Positions 1 through 6,988 of a DNA stretch of 8,163 bases are shown piece after piece; position 1 is the first letter of the stretch, and the number at the start of each line of letters is the position of its first letter. The translations under genes were made by a program, and so were the position numbers. The DNA is taken from positions 382,983 through 391,145 of the forward strand of contig CP070790.1 of the NCBI GenBank assembly GCA_020346805.1, given 5' to 3'. The stretch comes from Planctomycetota bacterium (GTDB lineage: Bacteria; Planctomycetota; Phycisphaerae; UBA1845; PWPN01). The notes below the pieces were generated by a model that did not search any database, was not told the origin of the DNA, and saw only the letters and a program-made list of their open reading frames with translations.

Positions 1-3000
1 CTACCCGCGCTGTTATATCAGGCACGGCAGACAGCAATCTTTTACTAAAACATCTGAGTCAAACTCTGACCGAGGTCCCAGAGCAAGGCTACCGGCTGGC
101 AAATGAGAATATCCACGGCAAGCAGGTCGTAACAGCGGCCGGTCAAACGCCCGCGGGAGCGGTCAACGCAATGTATGGATTACTGCGCGAACTGGGATAC
201 GGTTTTTACCTAGGCAGTGAGGCGATACCGGAACGGTTACCGTCCGACCTGGGGAATGAGCCGATTGTTCGCAAACCGGCGCTCAAAATCCGCGGGGTTT
301 TACCCTGGTACAACTTTCTCAACAGTCCTACGACCTGGGACCCGCAGGATCACCGGGCGTTTGTGGATCAGTTGATACGCCTGGGGGCGAACTTTGTAGG
401 CTTCCATACTTATGACAGCGAACCGTTCGGGGCCTATGAAGAAAAAGGGAAAATGGTCAAGGGGGGACGGCTTTTGAACACCAGGTCCGTCATGTGGAAC
501 ACGCAGCCGACACCGACAAATCGTTTTGGTTTCGGTACGGATAAACTTTTTGTGGATGAATATTTCGGGGCGGCCTCGACCCAACTGACTTGCGAGGCGA
601 GTGAGGTGGTTCGCCGCGAACAGGAGATCATGCGCGATGCTCTGGACTATGCCAAAAGACGGGGCCTGCATACCTGTCTCGGATTCGAGATTCACGGCGA
701 TCCTACGAATCCCCAGGAGCGCGACGTCTTCCTCAAACGGATTAACCATCTGCTGAATCAATATCCCTCGCTGGACTATATATGGATCTGGCAGCCGGAA
801 ACCCAGGGAGTTCAAGGTTTTCGGCAAAGATATACCCAGCACATACTTCCCACAAAACACAATCCGACAAGTCCGCTGGGCCGATACGGGGTTGCCCGGC
901 GTGAGATATTTCGCCGAATTGTCGAACGAACGGCGGGGGCAAAACCATTTTTTAAGGACAACGAGGAAGGCAAGATGGCCCGGGCGATTGAAGGGGCGAG
1001 ATTAGAACAATACGCCCAACTCGCCATACGGGCATTTTCCCATCGGGATAATCCACCGAGGTTGATCATATCCGGTTGGGGCGGCGACGAACGTCTGCTA
1101 TCGGCAGAATATTACGACGGTTTGGATAAGTTGCTGCCGAGTGATGTTATTTTCGCTTCCCTGGATCATATTTGGCCCCGCAACCGGGTTGATGCAATCT
1201 ATCGTGAACTGCCGAAGCGGCGCGAACGTTGGCCGATCCCGTGGTTGGAATGTGATGGCGATGAATGGCACCCGCAACCTTACGTTCATCCTTATGAGGG
1301 AATAATGAATGATATTCATCGGGGAGGGAGTCAGGGTGTGCTGGGTATTCATTGGCGAACGCGCGAGGTGGCAGAAAACTTCGGTTATATGGTAGCTTAC
1401 GCGTGGAATCCGGGATTGAAGGCGGAACAGTTTTTTGCAGATTTGGCCAAACGGTGCTATGGGCCGGCAATTGCCGAAGAGATGGCATCGATACATTCCG
1501 ATCTGGACAGCCTCGGTTATCGATGGGTCGGAGGTGCCGGTCAAAGCGAATGTGCCGCCTTCAGGTGGGGTCCGGGAGAGGCGAAAAAAGCGGAATCGCT
1601 ATCCGATCTTCGCAATAAGATTGTGAAATTGAAGGCTAAAGCAAGTAAGGGACAAGATAAGCTGGAGTGGTTGATCAACCGTATCGACTGGGTGCTGACG
1701 TTTAGAAATGCGGAACTTGCTGCGGTGAAGGCCAAAGAGCTTTTAAACCAGGCCCACTCGGTTGATTCGGATCAAGCCAGTTCGTTAGCTGCCGAAGCGC
1801 TGGCGTTGTTGGACAACGGGGCGATGGCCGGCGCGCTGCAGGCATACGCCAAACGTGTTTCGACACGAGGTGAATACGGCGTACTTGCGACGATCAATAC
1901 CAAAGCAGTAGCGGCATGGCGAGACTTGAGGAATGAGTGTTTGAAGATTCTCGGTCGGACGGGAGCTGATGAAGCTGCGACATGGGCACCGGAAGCACGG
2001 ATCATTCTGCCCCGATTCTATGGCAGTGTTACGGAACATGAAGATCTGGAGATGTTGCCGATGGTCCTCGGTGGCCAACAGGCCTGGATTCACTACCGTA
2101 CGTTGGGAAAGAAGTATTGGACGAGTCGACCGATGGCCGCGGTCAAAGGTTGGGTTCAGCGGGCTGCGATACCGGCGAAGGATGTGGTCGGGCCGGGTTT
2201 GGAGTTTGGATTTTCATTTACCCAAAGTGCCGATAAGCCAATGAGTTTCGGGCCGACTTCAATCACGGTATTCCCCAAACTCGAGGTTAATACAACGCCA
2301 AGGCCTATCAAACCTGCAAACCCGCCGAGAGAACTGATATTAACCGTCAAGGAGGGAGATAAAACACCCGTTGAATTAATCTGGAACAATATCCCAGAGG
2401 CAGATTATTTCAAAGTACATCGGGACGACAAAGTAATTGTGGAAACAGCGGTTACCTTTTTCCCGGATGTTCCTACAAAGTTCAAAGTCAGTTACGTTGT
2501 TAAAGCGATAGGTGATGGCAAGGTGATTGCCAAGTCAGAATCAATTACTTTTCGTTTACCCGAACGACAACCCATTAATGAAAAGATAACCTTGAAAACG
2601 CACATTAACCAGTCTGGGGTACTTTTGTGTTGGCCAAAAACCAAATCGTCGAATGTCGTTGCATATCATATTTTTCGACACCCAGACATTTCTACCAGTG
2701 TGGCAGAGAGTCTTATTGCAGAAGTGCCGGCTTCAAGATCGATCGATCATGTCTTTCGCGATAAGCCACCAAAGGGAAAATGGATTTACACAGTTAGGGC
2801 TGCCGATGTATACAAAAGTCTCGGGGCGGCCGAGAGTATCAATGTTGAATATCCGCCCAAGTCAAATAATACACCGGCATTCAACTTATCTTTGATTAAA
2901 CAACCACCAGCAGCAAAGCTTACCGGCCACGTCAAGTTTTGTGATGAGGGGGCAATTTTCGGCAATGGTTATATAGAAATTCCACATCAACCATACATGA

Positions 3001-3416
3001 ATCTTGATTATGGCATGACCATGATGTTTGAATTCAAGGCGGATTCAACGGAGGGCGCGCCGGTTCTGTTTTGTCACGGCCGATGGCCGGTGGAGGGATG
3101 GTTCGTTCAAATACTGAGTGGGTCGCTGATTATCAGAACACCGCACGGCGATGTTCGCGGTCCGAAGATCAAAGTGGGTAAATGGTACTCGGTGCGTTTT
3201 GTTTTCGATGGGCAACGTCCACATCTGAAGGTAAACGACCGATGGCACGATCAAGGGGGCACAGTGATCCGCCCTGTACCGGTGAAGCAAAATCTGATAA
3301 TAGGTCAATATATAAATAAGACGCCGCAATACGCATTTCGAGGCAGTATACGCAATTTTACGATTACCGCCGATACGCTGTTTGAAAACGGAAAAATGTC
3401 GCAAAAAGGAAATTAG
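1..3416 (+). CDS. Large glycoside-hydrolase-like protein A with FnIII-like and LamG-like tail (5' partial)
   Basis: The reading frame is open from the first complete codon at base 3, so the ATG at 171 is internal and the true start lies upstream; 1137 residues are visible. By comparison with paralog B, about 75 N-terminal residues, including any signal peptide, are missing. Order of parts: the end of a GH67/GH20-type N-terminal domain (to about base 270, with the typical TPAGAVNAMYGLLRELGYGFYLG-like stretch around 144-215); a probable TIM barrel (about 290-1420); a helical region (about 1570-1960); a small beta domain (to about 2280); and a C-terminal tail. Barrel motifs shared with B are PW(Y/F)NFLNSPTTW, IWQxE (Glu codon 798-800), SGWGGD (Asp 1086-1088), PIPWxE (Glu 1248-1250) and LGIHWRTR (His 1350-1352). 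The Glu and Asp residues are candidate catalytic groups, but this is inference. Probably a secreted or periplasmic glycan hydrolase, perhaps acting on uronic acids; substrate and GH family not recognised. The nitrilase gene follows 43 bases downstream, probably in the same operon. Confidence 0.85.
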   Translation, partial: TRAVISGTADSNLLLKHLSQTLTEVPEQGYRLANENIHGKQVVTAAGQTPAGAVNAMYGLLRELGYGFYLGSEAIPERLPSDLGNEPIVRKPALKIRGVLPWYNFLNSPTTWDPQDHRAFVDQLIRLGANFVGFHTYDSEPFGAYEEKGKMVKGGRLLNTRSVMWNTQPTPTNRFGFGTDKLFVDEYFGAASTQLTCEASEVVRREQEIMRDALDYAKRRGLHTCLGFEIHGDPTNPQERDVFLKRINHLLNQYPSLDYIWIWQPETQGVQGFRQRYTQHILPTKHNPTSPLGRYGVARREIFRRIVERTAGAKPFFKDNEEGKMARAIEGARLEQYAQLAIRAFSHRDNPPRLIISGWGGDERLLSAEYYDGLDKLLPSDVIFASLDHIWPRNRVDAIYRELPKRRERWPIPWLECDGDEWHPQPYVHPYEGIMNDIHRGGSQGVLGIHWRTREVAENFGYMVAYAWNPGLKAEQFFADLAKRCYGPAIAEEMASIHSDLDSLGYRWVGGAGQSECAAFRWGPGEAKKAESLSDLRNKIVKLKAKASKGQDKLEWLINRIDWVLTFRNAELAAVKAKELLNQAHSVDSDQASSLAAEALALLDNGAMAGALQAYAKRVSTRGEYGVLATINTKAVAAWRDLRNECLKILGRTGADEAATWAPEARIILPRFYGSVTEHEDLEMLPMVLGGQQAWIHYRTLGKKYWTSRPMAAVKGWVQRAAIPAKDVVGPGLEFGFSFTQSADKPMSFGPTSITVFPKLEVNTTPRPIKPANPPRELILTVKEGDKTPVELIWNNIPEADYFKVHRDDKVIVETAVTFFPDVPTKFKVSYVVKAIGDGKVIAKSESITFRLPERQPINEKITLKTHINQSGVLLCWPKTKSSNVVAYHIFRHPDISTSVAESLIAEVPASRSIDHVFRDKPPKGKWIYTVRAADVYKSLGAAESINVEYPPKSNNTPAFNLSLIKQPPAAKLTGHVKFCDEGAIFGNGYIEIPHQPYMNLDYGMTMMFEFKADSTEGAPVLFCHGRWPVEGWFVQILSGSLIIRTPHGDVRGPKIKVGKWYSVRFVFDGQRPHLKVNDRWHDQGGTVIRPVPVKQNLIIGQYINKTPQYAFRGSIRNFTITADTLFENGKMSQKGN
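2331..3395 (+). other. C-terminal accessory region of protein A: two FnIII-like domains and a LamG-like domain
   Basis: This part of gene A has no counterpart in paralog B. Bases about 2331-2565 and 2583-2863 each encode a beta-rich stretch with fibronectin-III character: an LxW near the first strand, an (F/H)xVxR or YHIFR strand, and a YxVxA strand late in the domain. Bases about 2910-3395 encode a LamG/concanavalin-like sandwich: an early GNGYIEIP strand, a central MTMMFEF strand, a KVGKWYSVRFVFDG strand and a closing FRGSIRNFTI strand, as is usual for that fold. Such modules usually bind carbohydrate or space the catalytic part away from the cell. Sampled lines in the FnIII part have about 38-42% GC by hand count, against about 53-65% in sampled helical-region lines, which fits later acquisition of the tail. 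Domain limits are approximate. Confidence 0.65.
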
Positions 3417-3440
3417 TCGACTATTCGACAAATAAGGAGC

Positions 3441-3450
3441 AAGGAAGGAA
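3441..3450 (+). promoter_or_regulatory. Ribosome binding site of the nitrilase-family gene
   Basis: The purine run AAGGAAGGAA ends nine bases before the ATG at 3460 and supports that start. A second Shine-Dalgarno-like AAGGAG (3434-3439) lies too far upstream to serve this start. No convincing promoter is visible in the 43-base gap after gene A, which favours read-through from A. Confidence 0.6.
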
Positions 3451-3459
3451 ACAACCAAG

Positions 3460-4311
3460 ATGCAATACACATTAAAACTCATAGTTCCTACCGTTACCAT
3501 CTGTTTTATCTCGCTGGGATGCAATCAGGCACACTTTTCGAATGAAACAGTTAATCACGGGGACAAGATCCAGGTAGCGGGTATCGTACTTAAGTGGATC
3601 ATGGCGAATAAGGAACAAAACTATCAACGAGCCGAACCACTTATTCGGGAGGCGGCGGCCAAGGGGGCTGAGTTAGTTATCACCACCGAGTGTTTTCTCG
3701 ACGGTTACGCGATCCGCGACAAGTCGATGCCCATCGAGGCCTGGCGGGCATTAGGTGAGGAGATTCCGGGGGGCGAATATGTCGGTCGATTGCAGCGATT
3801 GGCCGATGAACTGAATATCTATCTGATAGCGAGCATGGTCGAACGTGCCGAACTGGCAACATACAACGTGGCGATATTGATAGATCCGAACGGCAAACTG
3901 ATCGGCAAATACCGCAAACAGCATCTGGGCCACGAAGCGGTACGCAATTCGGCCGGTTCAGCCAATCCGGTGTTTAATACCAGCTTGGGCAAAATTGGAA
4001 TAATGATTTGTGCGGATCGGCGTTATCCGGAAGTGGCTAGGCAGCTCCGACAAAACGGTGCTGAGTTGATTGTCTGTCCATCGGGCGGAATGTGGGGGTC
4101 AAAGGACAACGATCACTTTCTTCAAGCCCGTTCAGCAGAGAACGGCATACCTATTGTGTTTGTTCATCCCATTGAGTTTCTGGTTACCGGCCCCGACGGT
4201 TCGATATTGGACAGGCACTTTGTAGGTGACAGAATGTCTATCAAAGTCAATCAGATAGACACCCAAAAAGACGAAAAAATGATCGTTTTGTATGAGCTGA
4301 AGCTCCGTTAA
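3460..4311 (+). CDS. Nitrilase-superfamily carbon-nitrogen hydrolase, predicted lipoprotein
   Basis: A 283-residue protein of the carbon-nitrogen hydrolase (nitrilase/amidase) superfamily, whose members hydrolyse amides, nitriles, carbamoyl compounds or N-acyl groups. The Glu-Lys-Cys catalytic triad is intact: Glu77 in ITTECFLDGY (this family usually has PE, here TE), Lys153 in KYRKQHL and Cys184 in GIMICADRRYPE. The N-terminus is hydrophobic (residues 5-20) and ends ISLGC, which fits a permissive lipobox with Cys21 as the lipidated residue, so the enzyme is probably anchored in a membrane outside the cytoplasm. That is unusual, since most family members are cytosolic. The hydrolase core runs from about residue 37 to the end and looks complete. 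A good RBS supports the start. It follows gene A at 43 bases, so a role on the same substrate or its breakdown products is likely. The actual substrate cannot be told from sequence. Family assignment is firm; lipoprotein status is moderate. Confidence 0.9.
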   Translation: MQYTLKLIVPTVTICFISLGCNQAHFSNETVNHGDKIQVAGIVLKWIMANKEQNYQRAEPLIREAAAKGAELVITTECFLDGYAIRDKSMPIEAWRALGEEIPGGEYVGRLQRLADELNIYLIASMVERAELATYNVAILIDPNGKLIGKYRKQHLGHEAVRNSAGSANPVFNTSLGKIGIMICADRRYPEVARQLRQNGAELIVCPSGGMWGSKDNDHFLQARSAENGIPIVFVHPIEFLVTGPDGSILDRHFVGDRMSIKVNQIDTQKDEKMIVLYELKLR

Positions 4312-4335
4312 AGATCGACCATTGGTTTTTGATCT
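4312..4335. terminator. Possible weak bidirectional terminator between convergent genes
   Basis: The 27 bases between the two stop codons contain an imperfect inverted repeat: AGATC at 4312-4316 pairs with GATCT at 4331-4335, with an inner ACC/GGT pairing around ATT and a run of five T on the + strand (4326-4330). The stem is short and bulged, and the T run lies inside the structure rather than after it. It is a weak candidate, proposed mainly because two operons must end here. Confidence 0.25.
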
Positions 4336-4338
4336 ACC

Positions 4339-6939
4339 TTATTTCTCGGTTGTTTCACCTGGTTTTTTAACCGGCGGTCCAACGGTAATAACACCATCAG
4401 CAAAAGGTATGGCCTCTTCGGAACGTTGGTATGTTTCGGCTGGTGCAAGTTTCCAGGCCCATGCCCCCGGGCCGGGCGGGAAGAACACGACACGATAGTA
4501 GGCGCCGCCGAGCAATTCCAACGGAAGTATAATCCTGTCTTTACTCTTTTCGTCCAAGTCGGTTAATTCAATCTGAAACTTAACGTCCGGTTTGAGGGAC
4601 AGCAGCACCGCATCGAAGGAACCGGTATCATCGGCGGTTATACGATTGGGCACCAGGAATACGTTTAAGATCTCCTCGCCAGTCCACCGTCCCGAGCCGC
4701 GGGCCGCGGGTAGAGGTTTACCGAGTATACGGGCCAGGCGTTGAATGAATGTGGCATAGTATCGGCCGTAACGGGCGTTGGCGGTGGTGAGCATACCCAA
4801 TTCGCCGCGGGTTCGGCAGGTTGAAGCCAGGGCCTGAAGCGCCCCGCGGAAATCAAGTTTTTCCAGATCGGTGAGCGTATCGCTGGCAATAGCCCTTGCC
4901 TTGGCAACATCCCTCCCAATTATCTCACTGAAAAAAACTTCCGCCTGTCCGAGCCGTTTTTCCAGCGGGGCATCCTTCCCCCAAATCGCTAATCCCACAC
5001 GGGCACGTTTGACCAACCATTCAATTGTTCTGGCCAGATCGTGATACTGAATGGCATTATATCGTCGGCCCTGGTGAACTGCATTGCGGCAGTTCTTCAG
5101 AAGTTTTTCACTCATGGATTCCAATTCACTTAATCTGGAAATGACAGGCAAATGTCCGGTAAGATTCGGTTTGTGACTCATCAAGGGACTACTGCCTCCC
5201 CAGAACCACTTAAAACCTTTTGAGGCACATTCGACTGTCCCCCTGGCACCGACGTACTGGGGGCCCAATTTTTCAAGTTTAAGGTGAAGCTCGGCCATGC
5301 GGTCGGCATCATCGATCCCGTAATGATCGCGGGCATACAGTTTGAAATAATCGGCAGCGGATAGCTCGGGATTCCACGCCAATCTGTACAAGTAACCGGC
5401 CACATCCTCAACATTACGTGTCCGCCAGTGAATCCCCAAGGCACCGCGACAGCGCTTTTTAACAATATCCTTGAGTAAAGGTTCGAAGGCGGTTACGTTG
5501 GTCTGGGGGCCGGTCTGATCGATTCGGGTATGACCGCCATCGGATTCGAACCAGGGAATAGGCCAGCATTCACGTTGGGGTTTGACTTTGCCGTAAACTT
5601 CGGAAACGTGGTCGGCACTGCGGGGATCGATGTTATCCAGCGCGGCAAATACCACGTCATCGGAAAGGAGTTTATCAAGACCTTCATAGTAGTCGGTGAA
5701 TTTCATATGCTGATCGCCGCCCCACCCGCTGACCACCATTTGCATATTGGGATTAAAGCCCTTCATCACCTTATAAGCGAAGCGGATATGCCGGGCCATG
5801 CGTACGCCCTCGGCCTGATGCTTTACGTCCCCAAAATATGAGAAGGCGTTCCACAGTTCATCGGCATCCGAGCTTTTATCATTTTCGCGCGAGCCGCCGG
5901 TACCTCGTACGCCTAAATGCTCGGCCTGCCAGATCCCCAGGTAATCCAAGGGGTGGTATTTTCTGAGTACATGATTGATTCGTTTGCCCAGCTCTTTTTG
6001 TACTTTTTTGTCGAGCGGGTCGCCGCTTACTTCGAAGCCCAAACAGGTTTTGATGCCGCGAGATTGGGCGAATTTAAGGGCATTGGCCATCATCTGCTGC
6101 TGCAAGCGAGTGGCGGCACCGGGGGCGAAAGTCCAGGCAAACTCGATACCGACCTCACAGCCCCACTCGCCGCGGTCAAAGAACAGACCGGTGCCGAATA
6201 GATGATCTTTGGTGGACATAACATGGGGCGACCACCAGCGAAATTCGGAAATGGTGGTCATAAGGGGGCCGCCCATGGTGACTGTCTGGTCGGTGATGTC
6301 ATAGCCGCAGAAGGGTTCATGGTCGTAGGCATGAAAGTTGATCAAGTTGGCCTTCTGTTTGGCCATTTGGGTGAAGAAAGTCTTGTAGTCCTGGGGATTC
6401 CAGGTGGTCGGGCTGTTAAGGAAGTTGAACCAGGGCAGGTTTCCGCGAATGGCCAGGGTGGGAGAGGCGGAATGTTCAACCATCTCCACTTCTCGTTCCG
6501 GATCAGGCGGAGGCACTATATCACCGCCGAGATAGAAACCGACCCCCCAGCCTTCGATCAAATGATAAGCGGCCCACAAGGTGGCGGCGTCCGAAGCACC
6601 ATGGACCATTTGAACGTTACCCCTCGAATAAAGGGCGAAGTTCTGGGTGGGATCGATCCCTTCTGTAGATAGCTGATCGCCGTCTCCGGTGCGCAAGACG
6701 ATACATGGCTTTTCGGTAGCCCGATCTTTGTTCGGTTGTTCGTTGGTTAACGGCGGCCAGGTTTGGGTAAGGCGATATACATAAGAACGGATTTCATCGG
6801 CAGCCAGCTTAACCATCTCCGAGGCGTCCTTTTCGATCACCACCGTAACCTCCGCCAATCGATATGGTGCCGCCCATGCGGAGGAGAAAGCCGACGATAC
6901 AACAACCGATACGCACAATAATACAATTGTCTTCTGCAT
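4339..6939 (-). CDS. Secreted glycoside-hydrolase-like protein B (paralog of A)
   Basis: An 866-residue protein read from ATG 6939. An in-frame ATG at 6960 would add seven residues, but it lies upstream of the AGGAG site that fits 6939, and the 6939 start gives a clean signal peptide (residues 1-23, hydrophobic core, AWA cleavage motif). Residues about 27-145 form a GH67/GH20-type N-terminal domain ending in GWGVGFYLGGD; residues about 165-540 are a probable TIM barrel; about 600-740 are mainly helical; the rest is a small beta domain. Residues shared with A and possibly catalytic are Glu340 (IWQAE), Asp409 (SGWGGD), Glu465 (PIPWFES) and His504 (LGIHWRTR); GFExxGDP at 302-308 is also shared. 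B lacks A's FnIII/LamG tail. It follows the sulfatase on the same strand after 49 bases, so it is probably co-transcribed and acts on a sulfated glycan. Exact reaction unknown; an exo-acting uronidase or hexosaminidase are reasonable guesses, not established. Confidence 0.85.
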   Translation of the reverse strand: MQKTIVLLCVSVVVSSAFSSAWAAPYRLAEVTVVIEKDASEMVKLAADEIRSYVYRLTQTWPPLTNEQPNKDRATEKPCIVLRTGDGDQLSTEGIDPTQNFALYSRGNVQMVHGASDAATLWAAYHLIEGWGVGFYLGGDIVPPPDPEREVEMVEHSASPTLAIRGNLPWFNFLNSPTTWNPQDYKTFFTQMAKQKANLINFHAYDHEPFCGYDITDQTVTMGGPLMTTISEFRWWSPHVMSTKDHLFGTGLFFDRGEWGCEVGIEFAWTFAPGAATRLQQQMMANALKFAQSRGIKTCLGFEVSGDPLDKKVQKELGKRINHVLRKYHPLDYLGIWQAEHLGVRGTGGSRENDKSSDADELWNAFSYFGDVKHQAEGVRMARHIRFAYKVMKGFNPNMQMVVSGWGGDQHMKFTDYYEGLDKLLSDDVVFAALDNIDPRSADHVSEVYGKVKPQRECWPIPWFESDGGHTRIDQTGPQTNVTAFEPLLKDIVKKRCRGALGIHWRTRNVEDVAGYLYRLAWNPELSAADYFKLYARDHYGIDDADRMAELHLKLEKLGPQYVGARGTVECASKGFKWFWGGSSPLMSHKPNLTGHLPVISRLSELESMSEKLLKNCRNAVHQGRRYNAIQYHDLARTIEWLVKRARVGLAIWGKDAPLEKRLGQAEVFFSEIIGRDVAKARAIASDTLTDLEKLDFRGALQALASTCRTRGELGMLTTANARYGRYYATFIQRLARILGKPLPAARGSGRWTGEEILNVFLVPNRITADDTGSFDAVLLSLKPDVKFQIELTDLDEKSKDRIILPLELLGGAYYRVVFFPPGPGAWAWKLAPAETYQRSEEAIPFADGVITVGPPVKKPGETTEK

Positions 6940-6947
6940 TACTTTCG

Positions 6948-6952
6948 CTCCT
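6948..6952 (-). promoter_or_regulatory. Ribosome binding site of gene B (decides its start)
   Basis: On the - strand AGGAG lies eight bases upstream of the ATG at 6939. It falls inside the longer frame that begins at 6960, which shows that 6939 is the better start. Confidence 0.75.
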
Positions 6953-6988
6953 GGAAACAATGTCTATCCGAAAATACGCAGGATATTA

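Noticed and set aside
171..173. ATG at 171 as the start of gene A
   Set aside because: The frame is open upstream to base 3 and encodes sequence that continues the N-terminal domain found in paralog B, so this Met is internal.
300..860. 186-codon open frame on the - strand within gene A
   Set aside because: Antisense shadow of gene A. It has no recognisable domain, and the + strand frame carries the conserved barrel motifs.
6202..6672. 156-codon open frame on the + strand opposite gene B
   Set aside because: Antisense shadow; gene B is supported by paralogy with A, a signal peptide and an RBS.
6958..6960. ATG at 6960 as the start of gene B
   Set aside because: The AGGAG site at 6948-6952 lies downstream of it and is correctly spaced for the ATG at 6939, which also gives a normal signal peptide.
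6940..6988. Promoter between the sulfatase gene and gene B
   Set aside because: The 49-base gap is AT-rich in part but shows no convincing -35/-10 pair; read-through from the sulfatase gene is the simpler reading.
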